In this document: positions 33,512 through 42,147 of the stretch, piece by piece
Layout: every line of letters starts with the position of its first letter
Position numbering within the stretch: the first letter of the stretch is position 1
DNA from: Chloroflexota bacterium
GTDB lineage: Bacteria; Chloroflexota; Dehalococcoidia; Lucifugimonadales; UBA3495
Reading direction: 5' to 3'
NCBI GenBank assembly: GCA_022573285.1
Contig: JACZUF010000002.1
Location: 62,001-126,000 of the forward strand
DNA length: 64,000 nucleotides
The notes under the pieces: model-generated
Told to the model about the DNA's origin: nothing
What the model saw: the letters and a program-made list of their open reading frames with translations, nothing else
Database searches by the model: none
Made by a program: the position numbers and the translations under genes

Positions 33512-34594
33512 TTACTGGTTGGGACTCATTAGATTCTGGCAGAGACGGGCGGTGGCCACGAGGTCCGGCACCACCACGTACTCGTTGACGGTGTGCATCT
33601 CGTTGGTGGCCATCCCGACCACGATGCAGTCGATGCCGTTCAGCCGCATGGCGTTGGCGTCGGTGCCGCCGCCCGAGGGCTTGATGTCCGGTATCAGCTT
33701 CATGTCCTTCAGCATGCCGGTGACCAGCCGGACGATCGGCTCATTGGGGTCCAGGGTGTACATCTGGAACATCATTTCCAGTTCCTCTTTGATGGTGGCC
33801 TCTTGGTACTTGGCCCTGGCCCTGTTCAGCGTCTCCATGACCTGCAACTGCAGCAGATCGACCGTCTCGGTGTTCCGGCTGCGGAACTCGCCGCCGAAGG
33901 TCACTTCCACCGGCACGGCGTTGCGCACGGTGCCGCCGGAGATCAGCCCGACGTTGAAGGTGGACTCCTCGTCCAGACGCCCATTGGGCAGCTCGTTGAT
34001 GATCTCGGTGGCGATGCGGATGGCGGAGATGCCTTTCTCAGGTTCCACCCCGGCGTGGGCGCCGCGGCCGGTCACCGTAACGTCGAACTTCATGTAGGTG
34101 GGGCTGGCTCCCGTGATGGTGTTGACCGGGCCGTTGCCGTCGAAGACCACCGCTTCTTTGCAGTGGATCATGGAGTAGTCCAAGTTGGCCGCGCCCACCA
34201 GGCCGATCTCCTCGCCCCTGGTGAAGACCACCTGAACGGGCCGGCGGGGAGAGTCGTCTTCCTTGGCCGACTGCAACGCCTCCAAGATAGCGGCCACCCC
34301 GGCTTTGCAGTCGCCGCCCAGGATGGTGGTGCCGTCGGACCGGATGATGTCGCCGTCCACCTGGGGCTTGATGCTCCGTCCCGGCTCGACGGTGTCCATG
34401 TGGGCCGAGAGCATCAGCGGGTTGTCTCCTTCCTCGGAGGCGATGACGTTCCCGTGGGCGTCCCTGGCGACGCTGAAGCCCAGTTCGGTCAGGCGGCCGG
34501 TCAGGTGCCTCGCCACGTCCTCTTCTTCATCGGACGGGCTGTCAATCTTCACCAATTCACAGAATGCGTTGACCAAGCGTTCCTGATTAATCAT
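33512..34594 (-). CDS. M20 family metallopeptidase (PepT-like)
   Basis: A 360-residue zinc-dependent exopeptidase of the M20 family, closest in pattern to PepT-like tripeptide aminopeptidases. Seen: LMLSAHMDTVEPG (zinc ligand His and catalytic Asp, about residues 60-72), ILGGDCKAGVAAILEAL (bridging Asp), FTRGEEIGLVGA (general base Glu and zinc Glu), AVVFDGNG (zinc Asp), the dimerisation-domain motif GRGAHAGVEPEKGISAI and the last zinc ligand in NEMHTVNEYV. All ligands are present, so it should be active, in the cytoplasm. AGAGGGGATCG precedes the start. Confidence 0.9.
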   Translation of the reverse strand: MINQERLVNAFCELVKIDSPSDEEEDVARHLTGRLTELGFSVARDAHGNVIASEEGDNPLMLSAHMDTVEPGRSIKPQVDGDIIRSDGTTILGGDCKAGVAAILEALQSAKEDDSPRRPVQVVFTRGEEIGLVGAANLDYSMIHCKEAVVFDGNGPVNTITGASPTYMKFDVTVTGRGAHAGVEPEKGISAIRIATEIINELPNGRLDEESTFNVGLISGGTVRNAVPVEVTFGGEFRSRNTETVDLLQLQVMETLNRARAKYQEATIKEELEMMFQMYTLDPNEPIVRLVTGMLKDMKLIPDIKPSGGGTDANAMRLNGIDCIVVGMATNEMHTVNEYVVVPDLVATARLCQNLMSPNQ

Positions 34595-34744
34595 CGATCC
34601 CCTCTGTGCCCGCCTTAGTTAATGGCCGGTAATGGCCGGTTTCAAATAGCGGCTTGTCTTAAATGGCGGTCTGTTTTAGGCTCCGGTATTATACATTATG
34701 TCCGCCCTCGGCAGGTCCAACCGCAGACTCAAAACCGGGTTGGA

Positions 34745-35620
34745 TCAGGGCGACAGGGCAATCAGGACCAGTCCGCCTACGATGAAGCCGGAGCCAAGGA
34801 GCCGTCCTCCGCCGAAGGGCTCTTTCAAAAGGAAGACGCCCATCATCACGCCGATGACGATGCCAACCTCCCGGGCCGGCGCCACATAGCTGACCCGTGA
34901 CAGAGAGAAGGCGGTCAACACCAGGCCATAGGCGGCGAAGGTCAACAGCCCGGCCACCGTGATGGGGACGGCGTTGGCGCGCCACTCTTTCCTAACGGCT
35001 GCAAAGCCTTTGTTTACCAGGATGTAGGGCGCCAACATCACGGCCGTCCCGGCGCTCAATAAATACATGTAGAGCACCGGCTGGATATGGCCGACTCCCT
35101 CTTTATCGACGATGGAATAGACGGCGATTGTAAGTCCGGTGAGCGTTGCGTAACGCATTCCCGCTGAATTTAGGAATAGCAGGGGGCTTCCCAACACTTG
35201 ATGGAAATTACCCCACCATGAGATTGTATATATCCCGCCGATGATTGCGGCTATCCCTCCGATGGCCAAAGGATTTATGATTTCGTCCAGGAAGACCACG
35301 GCCAGCACCGGCACCAACATGGGCCCCATGCCGCGGGCCACCGGATAGACCAGGGAAAGGTCTCCCTGGGCATAGCCCCGGGCCAGCAAAATGAAGTAGA
35401 TGACGTGGAGACCGATAGTGGCCAGAACGAACCACAGCCCGGGAAGCCCCACCGAGTTGAACCAAAGCAGCGCCACCCCCAACGGGGCCAACAGCACCGT
35501 GGCCGATGCCAACAGGCACCAGACGAAAACCTCGGGGTCGGCGGCCCGCTTCAGCAACAGGTTCCAAGACGCGTGGGCAACCGCGGACAGCAGCACCAGG
35601 ACCAGGGATAGGGCGGTCAT
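34745..35620 (-). CDS. EamA/DMT-family transporter
   Basis: A 291-residue integral membrane protein of the drug/metabolite transporter superfamily with about ten hydrophobic segments arranged as two EamA halves. The first half begins LSLVLVLLSAVAHASWNLLLKRA and contains GDLSLVYPVARGMGPMLVPVLAVVF; the second half repeats the pattern with SRVSYVAPAREVGIVIGVMMGVFLLKE. Substrate is unknown: amino acids, nucleotide sugars or drugs are transported by relatives. There is no ribosome site; a TATACT -10 element sits 7 bases before the ATG, suggesting a leaderless message. Confidence 0.87.
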   Translation of the reverse strand: MTALSLVLVLLSAVAHASWNLLLKRAADPEVFVWCLLASATVLLAPLGVALLWFNSVGLPGLWFVLATIGLHVIYFILLARGYAQGDLSLVYPVARGMGPMLVPVLAVVFLDEIINPLAIGGIAAIIGGIYTISWWGNFHQVLGSPLLFLNSAGMRYATLTGLTIAVYSIVDKEGVGHIQPVLYMYLLSAGTAVMLAPYILVNKGFAAVRKEWRANAVPITVAGLLTFAAYGLVLTAFSLSRVSYVAPAREVGIVIGVMMGVFLLKEPFGGGRLLGSGFIVGGLVLIALSP

Positions 35621-35627
35621 GGGCCGG

Positions 35628-35633
35628 AGTATA
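35628..35633 (-). promoter_or_regulatory. -10 element of a probably leaderless mRNA
   Basis: TATACT on the minus strand, exactly 7 bases before the ATG of the EamA gene, without a Shine-Dalgarno. It has the same geometry as the element at 27865. Confidence 0.45.
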
Positions 35634-35651
35634 GCACCGGCTATTCGAGTC

Positions 35652-35680
35652 GTAGGGGCACGGGATTCCCGTGCCCCTAC
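35652..35680. repeat. GTAGGGGCACGG palindrome copy 5
   Basis: Arms GTAGGGGCACGGGA and TCCCGTGCCCCTAC with a single-base T centre, in a divergent gene spacer. Confidence 0.85.
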
Positions 35681-35717
35681 GCCCCTAGGACGAGCATAAA
35701 AGTGAACGGAGCTATGC

Positions 35718-36416
35718 GTGGTAGATAGTCATCGAAGGGATCTAGCGGCTCTCACCGAAGAGATCGTGGCCTGCCGCCTGTGTCCCCGCCTGGTGGAGTG
35801 GCGGGAGAAGGTCGGCCTCGAGAAGCGGGCGGCCTACCAGGACTGGGACTACTGGGCCAAGCCCGTCCCCAGCTTTGGAGACCCGGAGGCGCCCCTGGTA
35901 TTGCTGGGTTTGGCCCCGGCGGCCCACGGCGGCAACAGAACCGGCCGGGTGTTCACCGGCGACCCCTCAGCCTCGTTCTTGACCGCCGCCATGCACCGGG
36001 CCGGACTCGCCAACCAACCCAACTCAGACCACCGGGACGACGGGTTGGCCCTCACTGGGGCCTACGTTTGCGCGGCGGTGCGGTGCGTGCCCCCCGGAGA
36101 CCGGCCCACCCCGGAGGAACAACGCACCTGCCTGCCCTATCTGGTCCGGGAGTTCAGAGCGCTGCCCAACCTGAAGGTGATCCTGACCCTGGGCCACATC
36201 GCGTTCCGGGCCGCCCTGCAGACATTGAGCGAGATGTCCTCGGAAAGGGTGCGGGGCAAATTCATGCACGGAGAGGTCTACCGGTTCGGGCCGTCTCTGC
36301 CGATGATGGTCGCCTCGTATCACCCCAGCCCCCGCAACACCAACACCGGGGTGCTTTCCATGGACGCCCTGGTGAAGGTCCTGGAACAGGCCAAGGCGCT
36401 GAGCCGGAGCGCTTGA
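35718..36416 (+). CDS. udgB: Family 5 uracil-DNA glycosylase (UdgB-like)
   Basis: A 232-residue iron-sulfur uracil-DNA glycosylase that removes uracil and deaminated purines from DNA. Seen: the N-terminal cluster ligands CRLCPRL (C-x2-C, about residues 19-22), motif A VLLGLAPAAHGGNRTGR (about 60-77) with AAH where other families have a catalytic Asp or Asn, the further cysteines in AAVRCVPP and RTCLPYLVREF, and the DNA-intercalation motif VASYHPSPRNTNTG (about 200-213). Pattern and length are those of family 5 (UdgB), not family 4. The start is GTG. Divergent from the EamA transporter with a palindromic repeat between. Confidence 0.9.
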   Translation: MVDSHRRDLAALTEEIVACRLCPRLVEWREKVGLEKRAAYQDWDYWAKPVPSFGDPEAPLVLLGLAPAAHGGNRTGRVFTGDPSASFLTAAMHRAGLANQPNSDHRDDGLALTGAYVCAAVRCVPPGDRPTPEEQRTCLPYLVREFRALPNLKVILTLGHIAFRAALQTLSEMSSERVRGKFMHGEVYRFGPSLPMMVASYHPSPRNTNTGVLSMDALVKVLEQAKALSRSA

Positions 36417-36467
36417 ACGCCGTTTCAAAATCCAGTGCGACCCGCTGCTGGTCCTTCGACAGGCTGC

Positions 36468-36538
36468 TGGTCCTTCGACCGGCTCAGGACGAACGGTAAA
36501 GACTCCTCCTTCCGTTCGTGGTGAGCCCGTCGAACCAC
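36468..36538. repeat. Palindromic repeat GTGAGCCCGTCGAACC type
   Basis: Arms CTTCGACCGGCTCAGGACGA and its inverted counterpart ending CCCGTCGAACCAC fold into a hairpin with a short loop. A partial left arm is duplicated just upstream (36449-36462). A diverged copy lies at about 32296-32430. Confidence 0.7.
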
Positions 36539-36553
36539 ATTCCGTAATGGCCT

Positions 36554-37096
36554 CTAGAAGAAGTTGCTCAGGTTCTTGGCCAGCAAGACCGTCTGGTCCA
36601 GGACAATCTTTCGTGAAGCGACACGCAACTGGCCGCCGACACGCCTGAGTACGTCCTCGCGGCTACCGATGTAGAAGTCCTGCTCGGTCTCGGCGCGGGT
36701 GCGGTACATAAAAAAGTTGGAGTACACCCGTAACTCACCCTCAGAGTCGCCCGCCTCCACTTCGATGTTGGTAATGATGTGACGGGTCCGTGAAGGCGGG
36801 TCCTCGGCCCAGGCCATCCCGGTATCCAGGCGGTCAATCCGGCGCGTCAACGAGTCTTTGTCTTCGTCCATGAAAGCCAAGTCCCCTTCCGACGAGACCT
36901 CGGCGTCCTCGTAGCGGGAGCCGTCCAGGATCGATATGGCCTTGCTGTTAACGGGATACCGGTTGGACCGGATGGGCATCCAGTAGCGCACGTCGTCGGT
37001 CAACAGTTCCAGCCATTCGTGGAACTGCCGGTTGTCCAGCATCCTGGCTTCGCGGTAAAGGAACTGCTCGACTTCCCTGATAGTCTCGTCTCGCAT
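36554..37096 (-). CDS. Aromatic-ring-hydroxylating dioxygenase beta subunit
   Basis: A 180-residue SnoaL/NTF2-fold protein of the ring-hydroxylating dioxygenase small-subunit family, which supports the catalytic alpha subunit in an alpha3beta3 complex. Seen: VEQFLYREARMLDNRQFHEWLELLTDDVRYWMPIR (about residues 9-43), typical of BphA2/BenB-like subunits, the RIDRLDTGMAWAEDPPSRTRHIITNI stretch, and the tail RKIVLDQTVLLAKNLSNFF. It is the last gene of the operon dehydrogenase, alpha 1, alpha 2, beta, lying about 32 bases after the second alpha gene. No ferredoxin or reductase gene is in the window. Confidence 0.92.
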   Translation of the reverse strand: MRDETIREVEQFLYREARMLDNRQFHEWLELLTDDVRYWMPIRSNRYPVNSKAISILDGSRYEDAEVSSEGDLAFMDEDKDSLTRRIDRLDTGMAWAEDPPSRTRHIITNIEVEAGDSEGELRVYSNFFMYRTRAETEQDFYIGSREDVLRRVGGQLRVASRKIVLDQTVLLAKNLSNFF

Positions 37097-37128
37097 GCGG
37101 GCTTGCCCCCTGATTGCAGAGTTGACGC

Positions 37129-38397
37129 CTAAAGATTCTCCCAGCTATCGGAAGCCATAACCTGGGTCCAGCGGTTGTAAAAATGCCGGTGATTGTTTTC
37201 GGTCAGGCGGTAATCGCTGACCCAGCCCAAGAGGTCCTCGTCATACGTCTCGTGACCCAGCCCCATGGAGATGTTGGACATGTACCGGCGGGAGACCACG
37301 CCGCGGGCCGTCTCGGTGCACGCCTGCCAGTTATCCATGTCGTCCTGCTCGAAGCCGCCCGACGGGCCAAATCCGCGAAGCGCAATGGTCCGAAAGGTCT
37401 CCTTCACCTCGGGCGGGGCGGCTTTGTCCACGAACACCCAGTTCCAAATCTCGGTCTTGTCCGGACCGCGAGGATGCCAAACCCGGAACACCCGGGCCAC
37501 GCTGCGGAGCATGGAAAAGTTGGGGAAGAGGGTGCCGACGTGGGGCTTGACCAGGTCCAGCCTAGGCCCCATTCGTTTCCTTACTTCCGGCAGAATAGAT
37601 TCCTCATAGGCCAAGATCTCCGGCACTGCCGGGTCGCTGGGCTCGTCGGGGCCCAGGGTCAGGATGCAGTGCCCGTTTCCCGTGGCGACCGATTTGCCCC
37701 CGGTGGCGGCCTTGACCCGGAAGTCGCCGCCGAACCTGGTCTGTACCGCCGAGAGGTGGCTCCAGCCGGTGTGGTAACCATCGCCACAGAAGTTGTCGGC
37801 GGGAAGTTTCCAGTTGCAGGGCACCACCCACTTATGCACCCCGCCCACCACCTCGACGCCGCCTTCCCGGCGGTTGAAAAACACGTCCAGATACCATTTA
37901 ACGTCGCCCAGATAATCCAGCAGCGGAGGAGCTTGGCGGTCGAATGTGGCGAAGATTAGACCATTGTAGGTGTCCAACTGGGCCACCGGAGCAAGCCCCC
38001 ATTTACTCTGATCGAGCTCGTCGAAATAGGCGTCCTTCAGGTTGGGGACGGCCTGAAGCCGGCCGTCGTTGCTGTAGGCCCAGCCATGGTAGGAGCAGAT
38101 GAAGGCGGATGCGTTGCCCGCGTCGGCCCGGCAGAGTCTGTTGCCGCGGTGGGCACATACGTTCAAGAAGGCATTGACCCGGCCTCCCGAATCGCGCACG
38201 ACAATGACCGGGTCCTCTCCCATGTAGGTGGTGAAGAAATCGCCGGGTCCGGGGATCTGGGTCTCGTGGCACAAAAAGAGCCAGCAGCGGGCGAATATCC
38301 GCTCCAGTTCCTGCTGGTAAATGTCTGGTTCAACGAAGATACGCCGGCTGAGCAACCCTTGGTCGATGTCCACCAGTCCCTTTACGTCGGTGACCAT
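37129..38397 (-). CDS. Rieske ring-hydroxylating dioxygenase alpha subunit (copy 2)
   Basis: A 422-residue catalytic subunit that inserts O2 into an aromatic ring. The Rieske [2Fe-2S] domain (about residues 40-150) has C-x-H (CAHRGNRL) and C-x2-H (CSYHGW) 17 residues apart. The catalytic domain has the mononuclear-iron histidines in DNFCGDGYHTGWSH (about residue 205) and the third ligand in the QDDMDNWQ segment (about 360). Two short zinc- or structure-type motifs of other family members are absent. GGGAGGG precedes the ATG. It is a paralogue of the upstream alpha gene, differing at active-site neighbours (GDGYHTGWSH versus [11 protein letters not shown]), so the pair may differ in substrate. 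Confidence 0.93.
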   Translation of the reverse strand: MVTDVKGLVDIDQGLLSRRIFVEPDIYQQELERIFARCWLFLCHETQIPGPGDFFTTYMGEDPVIVVRDSGGRVNAFLNVCAHRGNRLCRADAGNASAFICSYHGWAYSNDGRLQAVPNLKDAYFDELDQSKWGLAPVAQLDTYNGLIFATFDRQAPPLLDYLGDVKWYLDVFFNRREGGVEVVGGVHKWVVPCNWKLPADNFCGDGYHTGWSHLSAVQTRFGGDFRVKAATGGKSVATGNGHCILTLGPDEPSDPAVPEILAYEESILPEVRKRMGPRLDLVKPHVGTLFPNFSMLRSVARVFRVWHPRGPDKTEIWNWVFVDKAAPPEVKETFRTIALRGFGPSGGFEQDDMDNWQACTETARGVVSRRYMSNISMGLGHETYDEDLLGWVSDYRLTENNHRHFYNRWTQVMASDSWENL

Positions 38398-38436
38398 GCG
38401 GCCCTCCCAATCAAGCCTTCTGGCTAGGATGGCGCC

Positions 38437-39720
38437 CTAACGGGGGTTCCCGTTTACCTCCGCCCAGCTACCCGCCTCCATCAGATCGGCCCACCGTCCG
38501 TAGAACTGGCGGTGGTTGCTGTCACTGTAGCGGGCCTCGCTGGCCCAGGCCTTTATTTCTTCATCGAAGCCTTCGTGGCCCAGGCCCATGGAGTAGTTCA
38601 ACTGACGCCGGCGGGCGATGACCCCCCGGCTGTTCGTAGTACATTGCTGCCAGTTGTCCATATCGTCCTGCTCGAATGTGCCTGACGGGCTGAAGCCCCG
38701 GATGCCGGCCAGCCGCAGTTCCTCCTTGACTTCCGGTGGGGCCGTTTTGTCCACGAACACCCAGGACCAGATCTCGATCTTGTCCGGGCCCTTGGGTTGC
38801 CAGACCCGGAAAACACGCGAACTGCCCCGGAGGAACGAGAAGTTGGGGAACAAAGTGCCGACGATCGGGTTCACCACGTCGTATCTCGGGCCCAGCCGCT
38901 TGGCTACCTCCGGCCGGATCTTGGCCTCATACTCTTGTATGGCGGGCATGGGGGGATCGGGAGAGTCTTCCGGCCGGACGGTGATCAGGCAGTGCCCGTT
39001 CCCCGGCGAAACCATGCGGCCCCCAGATGTGGGCTGTGCGGTGACGCCCACACTGAATTTGGTCTTTACCGCCGAGATGTGGGACCAGGGGACGTGGTAG
39101 GCGTCGCCGCCGAAGTTCTCGGCGGGGAGCTTCCAGTTGCAGGGCGCCACCCATTTGTGGACTCCGCCTATAACCTCCACACCGCCCTCGCGGCGGTCGA
39201 AAAAGGTGTCCAAATACCAGGTCATTTCGCCCAGGTAGTCCAAAAGCGAGGGCGCGCCGGGGTCGAAGGTGGCGAAAATCAAACCCTTGTAGCTGTCCAG
39301 TTGCGCCACGGGCGTTAGACCCCATTTGCTCTGGTCCAGCTCGCCGAAGTAGGCGTCATTTAAATTGGGCACCGCCTGGAGGGTGCCGTCGTTGCCGTAG
39401 GCCCAGCCGTGGTAGGAGCAGACGAAGGCGGCCGCGTTGCCGGCGTCGGCCCGGCAAAGGCGGTTGCCCCGGTGGGCGCAGACGTTCAAGAAGGCGTTGA
39501 CCTTGCCCGTCCGGTCGCGAACCACCAACACCGGGTCTTCCCCCATGTAGGTGGTGAAGAAGTCTCCAGGCTCGGGGATCTGGGTCTCGTGGCAGAGGAA
39601 CAGCCAGCACCGGGCGAAGATCCGCTCAAGTTCTTGCTCGTAGATGTCCTGTTCGATGAATACCCGCGGGCTGATTAGGCCCCGCTCGGTGTCCACCAGT
39701 TCTTTAATTTCCGATACCAC
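38437..39720 (-). CDS. Rieske ring-hydroxylating dioxygenase alpha subunit (copy 1)
   Basis: A 427-residue catalytic subunit with the same layout as its downstream paralogue: Rieske ligands CAHRGNRL and CSYHGW in residues about 85-110, iron histidines in [15 protein letters not shown] (about 205), and the acidic ligand in [10 protein letters not shown] (about 360). The start is GTG behind GAGGAGG. Residues lining the pocket just before the first iron histidine differ from copy 2. Only one beta subunit gene is present for the two alpha genes, so either both alphas share it or one works alone as an alpha3 enzyme. Confidence 0.93.
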   Translation of the reverse strand: MVSEIKELVDTERGLISPRVFIEQDIYEQELERIFARCWLFLCHETQIPEPGDFFTTYMGEDPVLVVRDRTGKVNAFLNVCAHRGNRLCRADAGNAAAFVCSYHGWAYGNDGTLQAVPNLNDAYFGELDQSKWGLTPVAQLDSYKGLIFATFDPGAPSLLDYLGEMTWYLDTFFDRREGGVEVIGGVHKWVAPCNWKLPAENFGGDAYHVPWSHISAVKTKFSVGVTAQPTSGGRMVSPGNGHCLITVRPEDSPDPPMPAIQEYEAKIRPEVAKRLGPRYDVVNPIVGTLFPNFSFLRGSSRVFRVWQPKGPDKIEIWSWVFVDKTAPPEVKEELRLAGIRGFSPSGTFEQDDMDNWQQCTTNSRGVIARRRQLNYSMGLGHEGFDEEIKAWASEARYSDSNHRQFYGRWADLMEAGSWAEVNGNPR

Positions 39721-39832
39721 AGCGTGCCTCCTCGCGGCATTTATCAGACGGACAAGACCGCTCCCGGTGACTGGTGTATAGCATACGGCCCACAGGCGGT
39801 CAAGCTGGGCCTGATAGCCTTTTATATAGAGG

Positions 39833-40627
39833 TTAGCGCCGCATCCATTTGAGGTTGGAACCGGCGTCGACCTTGAGGATCGTGCCGGTGATTCCCCTGG
39901 CGTCGGTCCGGGAGGAGAGGTAGACGTAGGCGCCCGCCAGGTCCTCCGGCTGCATGGCCAGGCCCAAGGGGTTGTTCGCGCTCAGCCGCTGGTCAAATCC
40001 CGGTTGGCTGAACTGGGACTCGGCGGCCTGGTCCATGGCCTCCAGTCCCCGCAGGTCGGTCATCACGCCGCCGGGGGCGACGGCGTTGACCCGGACCGTG
40101 GGCGCCGATTCCACCGCCAACTGCCGGACCAGGCCGACAACCGCGTGCTTGGAGGCGGTGTAGATGGTGCCGCCGCCCATGGAGTTGAGGCCCGCCACCG
40201 ATGCCGTGAAGGTCATCGACCCCTGGGATTTCATCAGTTCGGGCAGGGCTGCTTTGGCCCCCATGAAACAACCCTTCACGTTGACCGCGAACAGTTCGTC
40301 AAAGGCCGGCTCCAGGTTTTCCTCGTCGATCTCGTCCAGTCTCTGGTAGCGGTCGAAGACCCCGGCATTGGCGATGAAGATGTCCAACTTGCCGAAGGCG
40401 CCAACTGTCTCGGACACCGCCCGTTTGTTGTCCTCCATCCGGGCGACGTCGCCTTGGACCGCCTTCACCGAGCCGCCGAACTCGGCCTCCAATTCCTTCA
40501 CCCTCTCGGCCACCCGCTCCAACACCATCACCCTGGCCCCTTCCGCCACGAACCTCCGGACGATGCCGAGACCGATCCCCGACCCGCCGCCGGTCACCAG
40601 CGCCACCTGACCTTCGAGTGCCGGCAT
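39833..40627 (-). CDS. SDR oxidoreductase, probable cis-dihydrodiol dehydrogenase
   Basis: A 264-residue short-chain dehydrogenase. Seen: the NAD-binding [15 protein letters not shown] (about residues 11-25), IANAGVF, the catalytic serine strand [10 protein letters not shown] (about 140-149) and YTASKHA (Tyr-x3-Lys, about 155-161). The pattern [25 protein letters not shown] and its position as first gene of the dioxygenase operon suggest a BphB-type cis-dihydrodiol dehydrogenase, rearomatising the dioxygenase product to a catechol. GGAGG precedes the ATG. Substrate is inferred from context only. Confidence 0.88.
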   Translation of the reverse strand: MPALEGQVALVTGGGSGIGLGIVRRFVAEGARVMVLERVAERVKELEAEFGGSVKAVQGDVARMEDNKRAVSETVGAFGKLDIFIANAGVFDRYQRLDEIDEENLEPAFDELFAVNVKGCFMGAKAALPELMKSQGSMTFTASVAGLNSMGGGTIYTASKHAVVGLVRQLAVESAPTVRVNAVAPGGVMTDLRGLEAMDQAAESQFSQPGFDQRLSANNPLGLAMQPEDLAGAYVYLSSRTDARGITGTILKVDAGSNLKWMRR

Positions 40628-40698
40628 GTTCGCCTCCGATCACTGGATTTTGGGGCCAATGATACACGAAAAGACCCGGCAGCCTGGAGAAACGGCAG

Positions 40699-40833
40699 GT
40701 GCGCAAGACAACGACCCAGGACGTGGAACGCGAGTGTCCGACATGTCCGGCCCGGCCCGGCGAGTCCTGCCGGCAGCCAAGCGGAAGGAAACTGGAGAAG
40801 CCGCACATGAACCGAGGCACAGTTCCCGTCTAA
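40699..40833 (+). CDS. Tiny zinc-finger protein of phage type
   Basis: A 44-residue frame starting at GTG 40699, with C-x2-C-x7-C followed by a histidine: CPTCPARPGESCRQPSG ... PHMNR. The pattern resembles short zinc fingers (CPxC-A-PG-C-G-H-R) common in phages and mobile elements, which bind DNA. A weak GGAG lies about 10 bases upstream. A strong terminator follows at 40899. I cannot exclude chance, but the regular Cys/His spacing and the PG element argue for a real gene. Confidence 0.5.
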   Translation: MRKTTTQDVERECPTCPARPGESCRQPSGRKLEKPHMNRGTVPV

Positions 40834-40898
40834 TAATCTCGACAGCTCCACTGCGGAAAAGGCGAGTAATGCGGATTCTCTCGGGATCAGCCACAACG

Positions 40899-40930
40899 AA
40901 AGGCCGAGGGAATATCCCCCCGGCCTTTTT
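40899..40930 (+). terminator. Intrinsic terminator and left direct-repeat copy
   Basis: AAAGGCCGAGGG and CCCCCCGGCCTTTTT pair around AATATC. The end of this hairpin plus the following CTCTAGGACCT is repeated after the next gene (41985), forming the left of two direct repeats. Confidence 0.8.
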
Positions 40931-40951
40931 CTCTAGGACCTGAACCGGATT
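40915..40951 (+). repeat. Left direct repeat of a one-gene insertion
   Basis: CCCCCGGCCTTTTTCTCTAG, continuing as GACCTGAACCGGATT, matches 41985-42019 with about four differences over 35 bases. The two copies bracket the AT-rich gene at 40992-41942. Confidence 0.7.
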
Positions 40952-40991
40952 GGGGTATTATGATGTGGGAACCCGATATGGTTAATTTTTT

Positions 40992-41942
40992 ATGAAATAT
41001 ATACCTGTTGCGCTAGCAGCCTCAGTTATTCTTGCAATCATCGTTCACGGATGGTTTTTTGAAGATGCCGCTCCTTCTAAAACACTGTTGACGGTCATGC
41101 TCGTCCTTGTTCTTGCGCCACTCGCATCGAAGATCAAAGTATTTGAATTTTTGGAGTTCCAAAAATCTGTTGATCGAATCGATGGCGAGTTGGCGGCAAA
41201 TAGAGAAGAGATTACGACGGTGGCCAATAATCTCCAAGTTCTACAACTAAATATCAATACCGTATCTGAGAATCGGCAGGCCCAGACTATCACGCTGAAT
41301 CTACATGACGAGGCGACCATCGAAGCATTAAGACAGCGCATCAAGATTGAGACGGAAGAAGTCCTCGAAGATTCGGAAAACCCGCCTGAATTTGCATTAA
41401 GTCCAGCCTATCGATTCCGTTCGTATCTGCAAGTGCGCCTGGCGATGACTATTTCGGAGATCAAAACCGGATTGTTTGTTCATTATGTTTACTGTGACGC
41501 GATGGCTAACGGACATCGTACTGACATTGGCTCGTCCGCCATGGAATTAGATCTGCCCAAATTGATTGATTTTTTTCGAAAACGAGGGAACCTTTACAGG
41601 CATGATGAATTTAGAGATGAAGAGGACATTGAATACCTGAATCGCCTCGAGGCATTAAACGATCACCTTAGCCGGCTCACCCGGGAGATAAGAAGTATGA
41701 TGCCCTCAAAGGAAGAGTTGCTCGACCAATCAACTCAGGGACCAGATATGGAGACGATTCGTACCCTATCATTGGAATCAGAAATGTTAAAGGCTTATTT
41801 TTTGGGTGGCGTTGCTGGTATTACTAGTAGCTTTGGAGTGATCTCGGGAAACCGGCCGCTGGAAGGCGATCAAAAACTACGAGATGCTAGCGGAAGCGAA
41901 AGAGTGTCTCTACAGGATGAACACACAGAGGATCGAATGTAG
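40992..41942 (+). CDS. Membrane-anchored coiled-coil protein, unknown, inserted between direct repeats
   Basis: A 316-residue protein. Two transmembrane helices at the N-terminus (about residues 3-20 and 32-48) are followed by a coiled coil (about 55-110, VDRIDGELAANREEITTVANN) and a cytoplasmic domain (about 130-300) with RTDIGSSAMELDLPKLIDFFRKRG. No catalytic motif is recognised. The gene is much richer in A+T than its neighbours, lacks a Shine-Dalgarno, and is framed by near-identical 35-bp direct repeats and hairpins, all within 200 bases of tRNA-Glu. It looks horizontally acquired; short membrane-plus-coil proteins of this kind are often found in defence or phage contexts, which is only a guess here. 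Confidence 0.7.
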   Translation: MKYIPVALAASVILAIIVHGWFFEDAAPSKTLLTVMLVLVLAPLASKIKVFEFLEFQKSVDRIDGELAANREEITTVANNLQVLQLNINTVSENRQAQTITLNLHDEATIEALRQRIKIETEEVLEDSENPPEFALSPAYRFRSYLQVRLAMTISEIKTGLFVHYVYCDAMANGHRTDIGSSAMELDLPKLIDFFRKRGNLYRHDEFRDEEDIEYLNRLEALNDHLSRLTREIRSMMPSKEELLDQSTQGPDMETIRTLSLESEMLKAYFLGGVAGITSSFGVISGNRPLEGDQKLRDASGSERVSLQDEHTEDRM

Positions 41943-41968
41943 AGAGGCCTACCCGGACAAGCTATGGA

Positions 41969-41997
41969 GAAGCCGGGAGAATTACCCCCGGCTTTTT
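41969..41997 (+). terminator. Intrinsic terminator after the inserted gene
   Basis: AAGCCGGG and CCCCCGGCTTTTT pair around AGAATTA, about 25 bases past the stop codon. It overlaps the right direct repeat. Confidence 0.85.
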
Positions 41998-42019
41998 CTC
42001 TAGGACCTAAACCGCATTC
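41985..42019 (+). repeat. Right direct repeat of a one-gene insertion
   Basis: CCCCCGGCTTTTTCTCTAGG, continuing as ACCTAAACCGCATT, is the partner of the repeat at 40915-40951. Confidence 0.7.
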
Positions 42020-42067
42020 CCGAGATCAATCCTACGAAACTTCCGGCGGAATCTTGCTCAAGAATGA

Positions 42068-42132
42068 TTTGGTTGCAACTTGGTTGCAAGACCTGAAATG
42101 AAAAGCCCCTGAGTTTCTTCAAGGGGTTTTTT
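42068..42132 (+). repeat. TTGGTTGCAA tandem repeat and hairpin
   Basis: Two adjacent copies of TTGGTTGCAA lie at about 42068-42089, followed by a hairpin (AAGCCCCT ... AAGGGG) with TTTTTT at 42103-42132. The hairpin can act as a terminator on the plus strand although no plus-strand gene ends there. It stands next to the 3' end of tRNA-Glu. Confidence 0.6.
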
Positions 42133-42147
42133 CGTGCCTAAGTTTGG

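Noticed and set aside
40640-40894. An 84-residue minus-strand frame in the gap after the SDR gene
   Set aside because: The plus-strand zinc-finger frame explains this DNA better; the minus frame has no motif and no ribosome site.
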